64,000 nucleotides of DNA from Clarkia xantiana subsp. parviflora (Eukaryota; Streptophyta; Magnoliopsida; Myrtales; Onagraceae), in contig JAPTYO010000010.1 in assembly GCA_036873135.1 (NCBI GenBank), forward strand, positions 22,871,772-22,935,771, written 5' to 3'. Position numbers and translations under genes: made by a program. Under the pieces are notes generated by a model. That model was not told the DNA's origin. It made no database searches and saw only the letters and a list, made by a program, of their open reading frames with translations. Shown one piece after another: positions 9,627-23,196 of this stretch (the first letter of the stretch is position 1; every line of letters begins with the position of its first letter).

Positions 9627-12600
9627 TCAAACATGACATTTCTTCAGATGTTCACCACTAAAGGTGTTTCGTAATACTTTGCCGTCGAGGTCTTCTAACT
9701 TGTAAGCATTTGAGGCCGGCATGCCTACGATCTTGTAAGGCCCTTCCCATTTCGGAGACAGCTTGTTGATCCGATCCTGGAGAGCGAACTCGTTCCGACG
9801 TAGGACCAGCTCCCCCGCATAGAACTGTCGCGACCTGACCTTCCGGTTATAATACCTGGCCGTCGCCAGACGCATCCGAGCTTGCGTTATGTCGGCCTCT
9901 AGCCGTTTTTCCTCTAACAAGGATAACTCCAGGCGCCTGGTTTCGTCATTCGTCAAAGGTCCTATCCTGGCTTTTCCTGGACTCGTCGAGGGCTCATAGC
10001 TTCTGGTTCGATGGGACGCCACAGCGATTTCCACAGGAGCGACCGCCTCCGTCCCATAAACAAGTGCAAACGGGGTTTCACCTGTTGACCGCTTGGGTGT
10101 CGTTCGGACCGCTCATAACACGTTCTCCAGCTCGTCTAGCCATTTTCCGTCCAAAGCGTAGACCCTCTTCTTCAAGCCTTCCATCACGATTTTGTTGGCA
10201 GCCTCCACCTGCCCATTGGTCTGGGCGTGACGAACGGATGCTGTCCGATGCTCGATATTGAACTCGTCTAGGAACCTCTCCAACTGGGCCCCGTTAAACG
10301 GAGGACCGTTGTCACTGATGATCACCTTCGGCACCCCATATCTTGACAAAATTCGGGTCTGGAGGAACTTAATGATATGTCCCGCTGTTGTCTTGGCTAA
10401 GGGCTTAGCCTCGATCCACTTCGAGAAGTAATCAATCGCAACCAGCAGATGTGTGCACTGGCTCTTTGCTTTCGGAAGGGGTCCCACCAGGTCAATGCCC
10501 CACTGTGCGAAGGGCCAAGCACTCCCAATGGGCGTCAAATCAGCAGCGGGGGCTGTGATATTCGAGGCGTATCTCTGACACGCGTCACAGGATCGAACAA
10601 GCGCCGTTGCTTCCTTATTCATCGTAGGCCAATAGTATCCCAAGTTCAACGCCTTTCTCAGGATGGATCGGGCGCCTTCGTGACAGGCTGCGACTCCTTC
10701 ATGCAGTTCTCTCAGAATTCGGGTCGTGTCAGGTTCTGCTACGCATTTCAGGAAAGGTGTCGAGAGTAAACCCTTCTTGTACAACTGGTTGTCCACCATC
10801 GCGTAGTTAATTGATATTCGTCGCAGTCGCTCTGCTGCCACTTTGTCTTCAGGCAATGCCCCCGTAGTTAGGTACACAATTATCGGGGTCATCCACGTGG
10901 GCTCCTCCTCTGACCCTGTCCCGATAGTGCATACTTCCGATGGATCGATCGTCGACAGAATCACCCTCTCCAAGAAGTGTACCCTCCGAGTCTCTTCCAA
11001 AGGTGCCCCCAAGGCAAATTTGCTCAAGGCGTCGGCCTCCACATTCTTTTCTCTTGGGATTGCCTCTATATCAAAGCTTTTGAAGCTCTCTTTTAGTGTT
11101 TGAGCCTCCCGAAGATATTTCTTCATGATTGGGTTCTTTGCTCCATACTGTCCCCGAATCTGGTTTACAATCAGGCTTGCGTCACACTTCACCCTCAAAT
11201 GTTCGATTCCAGTGCCCCTAGCGATCTTCAACCCTGTTATAAGAGCTTCATACTCTGCCTCGTTATTGGTGGCTTTAAATGTCAGGGCCAATGCATATCG
11301 AAGCGGCTCCGCCCCACCTGGTGGAATCAATACGAACCCTGCACCCGATCCGTCTGAGCTTGAGGAGCCATCTGTGTACAACTCCCAGGTGTTCTTCTTA
11401 TTTGGCTGTTCCAACTGTCTTTCCCTCGGGATCTCGTCAGTCTTCCCGGTGGTTGCCCCCTCTACTGTTTCCGTTGCTTCAGGATCGGGAATAGTAGATT
11501 CAACTATAAAGTCGGCCAATGCCTGCCCTTTGATAGCTGTTCTTGGAGCGAAATGAATTCGAAACTCGCTAAGTTCCACGGCCCACTTTACTAGTCTCCC
11601 CGACGCGTCGGGTCGGTTCAAGAAGTGTTTCAATGGCTGATCAGTCAACACCGTAATTTCATGTGCATGGAAGTAGGGCCGTAACTTTCGAGCAGTAATG
11701 ATCAACGCAAAGAGATACTTCTCAATCGAAGGATAATTCATTTCACTCTTGGCAAACGCCTTGCTTACATAATAGACAGGAATCTGATTGTCTTTGACAG
11801 TTTTAACTAGAACAGAGCTTATTGCGAATGCAGAAATGGCCAAATAAAGATAGAGCGGCTCGCCTGGAGCTGGCTTCGCCAGTGGTGGGAGGTCGCGGAG
11901 ATGTTGTTTGAGCGCTTGGAACGCCTTCTCACATTCAGTAGTCCATTCGAACTGTCGGTTGGCCCTTAACACCTTGAAAAATGGCATCGATCGGTCACTG
12001 GCCTTGGATAAGAAGCGATTCATGGAAGCCAGTCGACCGTTCAACACTTGCACCTCCCTATGGTTGGTCGGGGACTGCATCTCTTCTATCGCCCTCAGCT
12101 TCTCGGGATTCACCTCGATCCCCCTCTGGCTCACCATGAAGCCTAAGAACTTCCCAGAATGGACTCCGAAAGCGCACTTAGCTGGATTCAGGCGGACTTG
12201 GTGGAGCTTCATCCTCTCGAAGGCCATAGCCAAATTACCGACATGGTCCGATGCTCGTCGGGATTTCACCAACATGTCATCTACATAAGCTTCCATGGTA
12301 TCTCCGATCATATCCCCGAACAGCTTGTTCACCATTCTCTGATAGGTCGCCCCCGCATTTACCAGGCCAAAAGGCATGACATCGTACTGGAAGACTTCGC
12401 TGTCAGCGTAGAAGGCGGTGTGTTGGGCGTCCTTCTTCGCCATCTTTATCTGGTTATAACCAGAATAAGCATCCATAAAGCTCAGCAACTCATGCCCCGA
12501 TGTAGCATCCACTAGCTGATCGATCCGCGGGAGCGGATAACAGTCCTTCGGACAGGCCTTGTTCAGGTCGCGGAAGTCGACACACATCCGCCACTTCCCG

Positions 12601-15185
12601 TTGCTCTTTCTTACCAGCACTGGGTTGGCTACCCACGTCTGGAATCGGATCTCCCTAATGAATCCAGCGTCGAGCAGCCTGCCAACCTCCTGCTGGATTG
12701 CAATCCTCTTGTCTGCCCCCATCGGACGTCTCTTCTGCGCGATCGGCTTGATCACAGGGTCGATGTTCAGTTCGTGCTCGATCACGTCCCGGCTGATTCC
12801 TGGCATATCACTCGGGGACCAGGCAAACAGCTCCTTGAATTCTTGTAAGAGCGCAATCAGCTCCTGGGCCCTATCGTCGGATAAGGCAGATCCGATTTTT
12901 ACCTTCCTCTCGGGCCCATCTATCTCGACTTCTTTTAGGTCCTCCATGGGGGCGGGACGCCCAAACTCCTCTCGAGGGTCAGTGTCTGTCTGGAGCACCG
13001 ACATAGCCTCCTTCCTTGATCTCCTAGTGGCGTTGACATAGCATCGCCTCGACGCCACTTGGTCGCCTTTCACTTCGCCAACACCATTCTCAGTCGGGAA
13101 CTTCAGTTTCTGATGAACAGTCGAAGCTACTGCCATCAGTGGATTGATAGTGGTTCTTCCGATGATTGCATTGTACGTCCCTGTGGATTCGACCACCACG
13201 AACTCCACATTCCTCTTCTCCATCTTCCAGCCACTGCCGAACCACACGGGCAACGTGATAACCCCCAATGGATAAGAGGTTGTGCCGCAAAATCCTACCA
13301 TCGGGAAGTTGACCTCCCGCAAATCTTTCTTCGTCTTCCCCATCTGCTCCAGGGCGTCGGAGAAGAGGATATCGGAGGAGCTCCCTCCGTCAATGAGGAT
13401 CCTCTTCACTTCGAATCCTCCTACGTCCAGTGTCACTACCAGGGCATCCTCGTGGGGGGTTTCTACTTCCTCCAGATCCTTCGCCGAGAAGGTGATCTCC
13501 ATTTCTTCCTTCGGGGTCCACGACCGCGATCTTTTTCCCAAAACCACTGCGACTGGTACTTGGTTGGCATAACGCTCCCGAGAGGATGATGTGTCTCCTC
13601 CTGCAGCGAACCCTCCGTGGATCACATTAATAATCCTCTTCTGTCGGGACCCGGATGGGCCCTCCGAAGGCTCTACGTCGGACCTTCTCTTCCTGGGGGA
13701 CCTCGATCGAGATTTGGACCTCGACCGAGATCGTGAGCGGGGCTTGCAGCGTGAGTCCCCCACGAACTCCTTCAACTTACCCCTCTGGATAAGCTTCTCT
13801 ATTTCCTTCTTCAGTTCTCGACATTGGTCAGTGTCGTGACCGGAGGCCCGATGAAATCGGCAGTAACGGTCGGTGCGGGAGCCCAATTTTTCTCCTTCCT
13901 TCTTCTTGGGGAAACGAGCGAGGCCTTGCTTCTCCATCACTGCTAAGACCTCTTTCAAAGGCCTGTTGAGAGGGGTAAACTCTTCCTTCTGACTGTCCCT
14001 CCTGCTCGGACGCTTATCCTCCCTCCGATCAGAACGTCCTCGACTCCGACTACCCTCGGAGTTATCCTTCTTACGCCGGTTGTCCAATGGTTTGAACAAG
14101 TGTTTTCCTTCATGCCCCTTGGGAGGAGCCAGTTCTCCGGCGGCAATCTTCGACTCCTGGACGTCGATTTGCTGTTTCACCCTTGCCTGGAGCGCCTCCA
14201 TGTTCCAGACATTTTTGGCCGCGATGCTGTGCAGTAAGTCGGAACCGTAAGGGGGTTTAAGGTTCTTCAGGAAGGTACGGATGGCCTCGCCCTCCGATAT
14301 CTCCTCGTCCAGCTCAGTCATGCCAGTCGTGTAACGCTGATAGTATTGGGCCAGCGATTCGTCGGGCCTTTGGACCACCTCATGCAGGGTCCGAACGCTC
14401 TTCAGAAGCCGTCGACGTCCTTGATACTGGGCAATGAATCGCTGATGCATATCCTTCCAGCAGGTGATACATCCAGTGGGCAGACTGTAGAACCACGTCA
14501 TCGCCTTCTCCCCGAGGGTGCTTGGGAACAGAGCGCAGATAACATCCTCATCTGGGGTCCTGCCCATGCATGCTGTCAGGTGCTTTTGTACGTGGCGAAC
14601 CGGGTCTGCGTCCCCATCGTACTCGTCTATCTTCGGGATACCCAAACCTGGAGGGGCCAAGGTATGAATCAGCCTGGGCACGAAGGGATGGGTTTCCTGA
14701 CTCCCCAGCTCCGACATCATGGGCTTCTGGTCTCCCATACAGATACCCACAATTCTCACCACCTGATCGGCAGTGAGGGGACCATTCAGGGGAATGGTCC
14801 TTTGCTGCACTGGCCCCGGTCCATCGACCACAAAATTCTCCACCGGTGCTGGATTGGGGGGAATAGGTTGTTCCCTTAATGGAGGAGGTGGAGGCAAGTT
14901 GGCGTCCCCCTGCATTCTGGGAATGTCTCGCCGCGGAGGGAGCGGTGGTAGGTCAGCCTGCCTTCTAGCAGCTTCTCTTCGGTCTAGGAGGGCCTCCATG
15001 GCCTCCATGAATAGGGGCATGGCCTCTGCCACTACCCTGGCCAACTCCGGATTCGGGGAAGGTGCTTCGTTCCGGCGAGTGCTGTCACCCTCATCTCTCA
15101 GATCCTGATGCTGGGCAGCATCCTCAGGGGGATTGCTGGCGGCCGGCACCTGCTTGCCTGAACGCTGCGGTCTGTTGCCAGACAT
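9627..15185 (-). pseudogene. Tat-type gag-pol polyprotein with one in-frame stop
   Basis: The frame starts at ATG 15185 and runs 1,690 codons to a TGA at 10115-10113. It continues in the same frame for a further 187 codons to the natural stop at 9627. Gag spans about residues 150-330. A Cys-His knuckle variant (CRFHRASGHDTDQC) lies at 442-455. The protease motif DGGSSSDIL starts at 599. RT (about 840-1010) has FRDLNKACPKDCYPLPRID and YVDD at 967-970. The connecting RNase H is at about 1110-1210. A second RNase H at about 1267-1395 has acidic residues D1272, E1311, D1335 and D1385. Integrase has H1495, C1533 and C1536 of the zinc domain, and the catalytic triad D1565, D1625, E1661 (35-residue spacing). 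The stop lies where related proteins have Trp, just past the catalytic core, and is consistent with one G-to-A change. It removes the integrase C-terminal part. Whether the copy is inactive or rescued in trans is unknown. Confidence 0.95.
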
Positions 15186-15235
15186 GATATGGAATCAAAG
15201 GAAAGCAAACTTACTTTTTGGCTTTTTGTTGCGTT

Positions 15236-15252
15236 TCCCACAGACGGCGCCA
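15236..15252 (-). promoter_or_regulatory. Primer binding site of the Tat-type element
   Basis: On the minus strand the bases directly after the 5' LTR read TTGGCGCCGTCTGTGGGA. The TGGCGCC core pairs with the 3' end of a cellular tRNA, the standard start of minus-strand DNA synthesis, and similar sites are known in Tat elements. The exact tRNA was not determined here. Confidence 0.85.
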
Positions 15253-15253
15253 A

Positions 15254-15903
15254 TGTTGGATCACGGCAGGAGCTCCGGCTACGGTGACGGATTCCTTAGC
15301 TCCTCGCAATCCTGCAGAAGGGGAATAGAGGGCAGTGGCCCAGAATCCCTCTCCGATGCTTAACGTAAGTATGGCAGTCAACAGAGCAGGCAAGCAGTAT
15401 CAATGTATGTGTAAAAACGTAAACCTAATCTGGAATAAATTCCCTCCTTTTATAGAGGGAGGCTATCCCAGTTACCTGATTAGGCGGTTGGATCGTCATC
15501 CACTATCCCACGTATCTCGCCATATATTCTGCCCTGTATCTCGTACAGTTATTCGTATCCCGCATATCTCGCCCATTATACCACTACTGTAATCGTGGCG
15601 AGATTTCCGGGATTGTGCTCTTACTGGCGAGTCTCGATCGTTATCGGAGACTCCCAAGTTACATCGTTTGAGGATTCGGTGTCGGGGAGTGGTGTCAACT
15701 CCCATATCGGGACCGACTACGTCCAGGTCCGATATCTTCGGGGCTCTTCCCTGTCGGAGCCATACTTGCTCGGGGCCATTCGATATCGGGGCCTCCTTCC
15801 GTCGGAGCCCTTAGCCTTCCAGCAGCCCGGCTCCTAGCCCACTAGGCCTAGTCGCCGTTAATCAATCGTTAAGGGGCCTAACGGCCTTCGCCAGGGCCCA
15901 TCA
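15254..15903 (-). repeat. 5' LTR of the Tat-type element (right copy)
   Basis: 650 bp, starts TGTTGG and ends CCATCA. The minus-strand TATA-like CTATAAAAGG is at 15446-15455, so transcription should start near 15420 and run toward gag. TGGGC at 15904-15908 completes the target duplication. The single difference from the other LTR is at 15439. Confidence 0.97.
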
Positions 15904-15908
15904 TGGGC

Positions 15909-17210
15909 GAAACGAATTTGAATTCTACTGAAGAGCCTGCCTGCCTGCATTGGAGGAGGACTTTCATTTTAATATTTCCGGTTGACTTTCATTTGAGGAA
16001 GCTAGTGTGTATACATAATATAATAAAATAATTATAATGAAAGGCCCTAAAATTGCCGGACCGGACCAACTCGGAGGGCCGGCCATCCAGCCAAATTGAT
16101 TGCTAGGCTTGTGAGGGCCTATGAAATATGACGACGTTTTCTCTTTAGGGTTTCTACAAGAAGTACTAGGGGTAAACGAGTCAAAGTATCAATTAGCTCG
16201 ATTGATATTTGAACTCGACTTGCCAAATTTCAAATCAAGCTACAAAGTTTAATACGAGTTCACTGATACTCAACTCGATAGGCTCGCGAGTCAGTTCAAG
16301 CTCGATTTTTTTTCCTTTCAAAATTTACATATTATATATATATATATAATTAGTTTCTAGTCAAGTTCGACCTAAAAGCTTAAATCGAAGGTACACCATT
16401 TATAATATAATTGAATAATTTTGAACTTCGCAAGCTGAGACTGATCGAGCTCGAACTGGTCAAGTATAACACTGAGCTGAGCCTCGAATTTGAAAAATTT
16501 AGATTCAGTTGAGTAAAATGAATCGAGTCAAGCTTGTTTACATACTCAGGTTGAACACCCCTTAGATGTTCAAACGCATATTTACTCCACGACTTGAATA
16601 ACCATCGGTCGCACCATTTGGTAATGAGAAGCTTAAAATCGTATAAAAGTCAGGGGTGCGGTGAGTGTTCATTTCATTCCGTAAACTGACATTGTTTTTT
16701 CTCTTTTCCCAATTGATGATTTCTCCTTGAAGAAAGCATGATAAGAAGAGATAAGGCAACTAAAAAGAACACCGTCGGCTACACCCAACTGTCCGGTGTC
16801 GAAAGCACTTCCATCAACACGCGGCCACGAGAAGTGGCCACTGCACAGCAATTTGGGGCGACTATCCACGAATATAACAATACCATATCAACAGCTGCCA
16901 TATACAATAATAACACCACTAATCCATAAGGGTACACTACATCTCTTCTGTACCATCTCCAGTAGGCAAAGTTCATAATTGCCACATTTTAAATGTAACT
17001 TTAGAAGTTTCTGCTCATAATATCATTTCAATAGCTATAGATGTCATCATATTGCATTGAAGAATCAATGATCCAAACAGAAACCGGGCTCGATTGAAGT
17101 TGCAACAAAAGTGTGGCAGTTGAACAAACATCCATAAAATAACTTGAGTTCCTCACTTTCAGGTTCGGATAACTAGTAGGAATGTAAAAATTACCGAAAG
17201 AGATGCAAAA
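15909..17210. other. Intergenic; hAT-like repeat relic at about 16165-16562
   Basis: No gene is supported. From about 16165 (taggggtaaacgagtcaa) to 16562 (gttgaacacccctta) the sequence is rich in ctcga/tcgag words. Its ends are loosely inverted (aggggt... and ...acccct), as in degenerate hAT-type MITEs; no clean 8-bp duplication is visible. A related start (agggctgtaaacgagtcg) occurs near 3783. Confidence 0.35.
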
Positions 17211-18820
<1,610 letters not shown>

Positions 18821-18885
18821 GGCTAATGCTCTTCTCCGTCCAGCTGCAGCTCTGCTTCTCTCTTCGGAGTTGTGAAATACCTTGA

Positions 18886-18998
18886 GAAACCCTAGAACAG
18901 TATGGGCTGAATGTATACAACTGCTGAACTACGAAAGGCCACTGGCCCAAACTATAGAATTCCGATTATGAATTATGATCATGTAATTTTGGGCCGTT
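18886..18998 (-). promoter_or_regulatory. RPL24 promoter elements: telo-box and site II motifs
   Basis: AAACCCTAG (18888-18896) matches the plant telo-box. GGCCCA at about 18944 and GGGCC at about 18992 match site II (TGGGCY) elements. Both motif types are common together in promoters of plant ribosomal protein genes. They lie 70-180 bp upstream of the RPL24 ATG. Function is inferred from motif and place. Confidence 0.6.
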
Positions 18999-21900
18999 GG
19001 CATCCAAAATAATATTATGCAAAATTAAAATTTTTAATCTATGGTCCAAATTTTTATTTATTTATTTTTTAATAATAATTTGATTTTTTTTTTAATAAAT
19101 TGAAAAGGATACTCGTTACATCATTTGAGACACTTAGCTTATCGTATATGTTTTTGTTCGGTAAGATAAGATTAACCCGGTAAGTAATATTATATGATTA
19201 ATGCTGATATTCCCACTTTTCCGTAAATAAAATAGAAATCTTTAGCACGAATTACTTATTTTACCTCCATATGTTATCGTGGAACTAACTGTATGGGTTG
19301 ATTATTTCGTCCCTCCATCGCATGCAGGTGTTGGTTCCCTTCCCTTCACAAATTAATTGTCATTTCCCCCATCCATAACATACGGAACCTTGTCAATTTT
19401 GCTCCGTCTATTCCCTAATAATATTAATTCTTCTCTTCTCTTCAATTCATTCTTTGTTTCACTTCAATTCTTCTTGGTACCGGAGTCTTCTGCTTCAATT
19501 CAAGACCTAACCGCACCAAACTTGATGACTCTCAAAGGTAACCATTCTGCGGTTAGGTCTTGCTACTCTATCTCTTGTTTTATCTTCCATCTCTATCATT
19601 TTCTTTCTTCATAAGTTAATATTTCAAAACGTTAACATTTCAACTTTCGTATTTATTAGTAGAGAAGAAATTCATTGGTGTTGCAATTTTTCTTTTGTAA
19701 TGTAACTCACCTTCATTTCATATTTTTCGTAGGGACCGATTGATTTAAGACATGAAAATAGTAACAAGACATGTGTTTTCCTCTGCAGGAACTATCTGTT
19801 CTAGAGTGTTTTTTTCTTCTACAATTTGTTATGGAGTATGCTTCATAAGTTTAGCCCAGCTTTATTAATCTATCATTCTTTTTAACGTTCTTCATAAATT
19901 TAGTCCAACTTTATTAATTTTCAATAAAATATTTTTAGTGTACGTTGCATGTGCTGATATTCTCAAAAATGTTACTTGTTTCTCACTATGTTGTAGAGTT
20001 GTTCTACTGATGAGCAGCTATTCTGAATTTCGAATTACCTACATTTTTTTGTATCGATTTTATAGTGAAGGAAATGGACGCCTTGTATACTATCGTATGA
20101 TTTGTTCATGTTGAATATATGTATTTATAATGTTATATAATCACTTCTATTTATCATTTGATCATTATTATATCGTACTTTATTTATATTTTTGTATTAC
20201 AACTTTGTTTATCAAGTTCAGATATTAAATTATTTTCTAAATCGTCTAATCTCTTTCATAACAAAGAATGAAAAAAAAAAAAAAAAAAAGGGCCACGCAC
20301 ACATACGTTGATATCTAGTATAACATAAATATTCAAATTATATTATGCATTATATAAAAACCAAACAATAGAATGTTATATACTCTGTGTTAATTTAAAA
20401 CATATCAAAGTTTACTATCGGACTGAACATTTAAAAAAATCTGCCATTTCTAGAATATTAGATTTATGTAATCCAAACTATATATATAGTCTCATAAGTC
20501 AAACTAGTCGTGACTCATGAACCAGATCGACTCAATGTAAACGTTTAATTTTGGTTCGCGCGTAGCACATTCAAAATGTCATATATGACGCGTTAAAAAA
20601 ATGGAAGTATTTAAAATTGAAAGGTCACAAAGTTTCTAAAGATATGACTGGCTTAAAATAGGATAATGTATATGCATTATTTATTGTAAAATATTCAAAA
20701 AAAATATATTATGTGTATTTATGGTAAAATACATAAATATATATGTATTTTTTCGGAATATTAATGATGCATATTTTTACCACCAGATTAATCATGCATA
20801 TTTGGCGGCTGATTTTTGGTTTTAAAACATTTGGGGCTGACTTGCAATTCATGCTATCAATCAAACATGCGTACTTCTAGACATGAATCCTAGGCATTTG
20901 CAACTATCACAACATGTATATCCTAGTGCGCAACTCATTAATTGAAAACAAGGGCTCTGCCCACAACATGTATTATCCAGCTAGCTTGACATGGTCAAGA
21001 CGACAGTTCTAATCATGCTATAATATCAATTAAATGGAAATTGCAACTCACCCACTAAATGACTCAGTCCCAAAATCATGCATTTCCAAGATCCATCCCA
21101 TAATCGAAACTAGGCATCAGGTTTAATTGAAACGTGAAAATATTAAACCTATGAGCGTTGTGTAAGTAATTTTAAAGGTCCAAAACATTTGGATTTTAAA
21201 ATTTGACCATCCTATTTATTAATTGAATCGGTTCGATTTGGTTTGGTCCGGTCAATTAGGTCTGGTTCGATAAATATGGTTCGGCCGGACCGGTTCTGTT
21301 TAAAAAATATGAATTCGGTTCTTCACGCAAATCGGGTCGGTTCGACCCATCTTAGTAAACCCGGTCCGATCCGAGTCGGACGGGTCGAACCAATTGAGAA
21401 AACCCGACTAAGTTGACCCGCTCCGGTTTGGACCCCTGGAAACCGAGCCGGCTCGGTTCGGTTGACCCGGTTCAGTCCGGTTCGAGTTCCCTTGGTCTCC
21501 GGGTCAGTTCGCCTGACTCGGTTGTGCAAAATTGGACCGGCCTAATACCCTATAGGGTTCGGTCGAATTAATTACTTGTTGGCTAAGTAGGGTTTTAAAT
21601 CCACCAAAAACTTAACTTAGCCTCCAAGTAATAATAACTATAGATATAGTTTCCAATATTTACACACACATAAATAAATAAATATATATATATATTTATA
21701 TATTGTCAAGATTCTATATTAAGGATATAAATCATTTAACAATATATATATATATATATTCAGTACATACATAAATATATATATATTCTCAATATTTAGG
21801 CAACTAAAATCTATCAATACTGACAATATTATTATCTATATTCCTAATATTGTGCTAAAAATATTGATAGTTTCTATCCACAATTATCTTGTGAATCTAA

Positions 21901-22305
21901 CCCTAATTTTGATCTAATCTCCTAGGTGTAAAATTCGGCCGAAACATTAAAAAATATTGAAATTTTTTGGCCGCCATTAGGTTGCTTGTGAACTAAGAAA
22001 TTAAAAATTTTACCTTGAACACCTAATGGTGGTTCGGCCGAAACAAAAGATTAGGGCTAGTGGTCAAATTTCAAGATCAAGTCTTGTCAAGATCAAGAAT
22101 CCAAAGTTTTACTTTAATAAAAGTCACGTTTTACTTGAAGATCATGAACAACAAATTTTATTATGAACATCACGAAAATTTCGGCCAACACGATGTAAAA
22201 ATAAAAAATTATAAAACCAAAATTTAAAATTTCGGCCGCACCATTCATTCAAGAATACCAATTTTATCAAAATCATGAACTCCCTAACACAGGCTCTGAT
22301 ACCAC
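18999..22305. other. AT-rich intergenic DNA; repeats but no gene seen
   Basis: No gene is supported. A perfect 15-bp inverted repeat lies at 19501-19515/19548-19562. A run of about 20 A is at 20270-20289. A cggttcgg/ggaccgg-rich stretch lies at about 21225-21545, of the kind found inside hAT-type MITEs, with no clear ends. TA-rich microsatellites lie at 21683-21785. From about 21900 the sequence is probably leader DNA of the copia element whose LTR starts at 22306. Confidence 0.5.
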
Positions 22306-22904
22306 TGTAGGATTATATGGGATAAATACTACTGAAACAAAACAAGATATGTGTAAGGTAACTAATTACGCAGCAGAATATGGTGCACATACATACAAAG
22401 CTTTCCGTAGTTCCAAGATCACTTAGGGGAGTTCTCGATCCGCCGGACGGTTCCCGTAGAGGTTCTGGTTAAGGAAGCCCTACGCGGATTGGTCTCCACA
22501 GCAAAGCCTCCGTCGATTCTTTAGCAGGGATGGATCACTGGAGTAAATTGCTTGATCACAATTTGGCAACTCCTAGGGTAGGCAGTGGTTCGACCGAAAC
22601 TGGTATTTGAGGAGGAGGAATTTTTTTTTTCTATCTCACCACAAAGGAATAAGAGATTAGCCTTATAATAAATCTCATGGCACTCTCTATTTATAAGAGG
22701 AGCAAAGTGGACAAAGTTCACTTAGCCCTCCATGTGTTTCAGCCGACCTATAGAGTGAGGGAGACCCAATTTTGGGCTTCTTATGTCAATTAGGATTTTA
22801 AGCCTTGCTCAAAATCCTTAATGTGACATTACCCAATTTCCTTAGATACCAGACTCATATTAATGGGCTACCAATAATGGTGGCACAATCTCCAAATGCC
22901 AACA
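22292..22904 (-). mobile_element. Copia-type LTR with adjoining primer binding site
   Basis: The LTR spans 22306-22904 in minus orientation (TGTTGG... to ...CTACA). Just inside it, ggctctgatacca at 22292-22304 is the complement of TGGTATCAGAGCC, the initiator-Met tRNA primer site used by many copia elements. The LTR resembles the copies at 24507-25081 and 30747-31341 (shared TGTTxGCATxTGG start, ATGTCACATTA and CCCAAAATT words). The element's interior to the left (about 21.6-22.3 kb) shows no readable coding sequence, so it is truncated. Confidence 0.8.
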
Positions 22905-22941
22905 CTCGGAGGCTACAGTTAAATTTCCAACACTTTCAGAT

Positions 22942-23196
22942 ATGGGCATATTTACTATAACCATTGATGAGAAAATTGAATCATGTCATTTAAAATGTCT
23001 TGCTAAAGAATTATTTTATTCTCCAAAATATGCATATTATAGAAAATGGTTTTCCTTAAAAATAATTAAAAGGCAGAGAAAATATTTTTCTTTATATAAT
23101 AAATTCCTTAAAAGGAGTGATGAGTTTGTCAAAAATTTTGAATTTATGCAAATTCTTAATGTATCCGAGAAAAAAGAATATCATGATTTTAAATAG
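22942..23196 (+). pseudogene. Fragment of an unrecognised protein, split by a Mutator-like insertion
   Basis: An 84-codon frame, Lys/Tyr/Phe-rich, with protein-like runs such as HLKCLAKELFYSP and YRKWFSLKIIKRQRK. It is cut at its 3' end by an 800-bp transposon (23196-23995). Beyond the transposon, another open stretch at about 24012-24198 has the same amino-acid style (IHPLEGNSTLKINDDDV). Together they look like one old gene interrupted by the insertion. Similar composition occurs in relics of LTR elements or integrated plant DNA viruses, but no diagnostic motif was found, so the family is left open. Confidence 0.4.

Larger units (their letters stand above)
4914..15903 (-). mobile_element. 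Complete Ty3/gypsy Tat-type LTR retrotransposon, 10,990 bp
   Basis: The element lies in minus orientation between two 650-bp direct LTRs (4914-5563 and 15254-15903). These begin TG, end CA, and are flanked by the 5-bp duplication TGGGC. The right LTR is the element's 5' LTR, with the primer binding site just inside it. The left LTR is the 3' LTR, with a polypurine tract just inside it. Gag-pol order is gag, protease, RT, RNase H, a second RNase H, integrase. A second RNase H domain together with an extra gene antisense to pol marks the Tat lineage. The LTRs differ at one position only (C at 5099, A at 15439), so insertion is very recent. A single stop in pol is the only clear defect. Confidence 0.97.

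Noticed and set aside
12559..13589. Plus-strand frames of 160 and 176 codons in the pol region
   Set aside because: They are reverse-strand shadows of the gag-pol protease and RT region and contain no family motif.
16738..16929. 63-codon plus-strand frame
   Set aside because: No codon bias, family motif or splice context; the tail is Asn/Thr low complexity.
21323..21529. Minus-strand frame rich in Thr, Arg and Gly
   Set aside because: A by-product of a ggttcgg/ccgaacc repeat stretch with no protein character.
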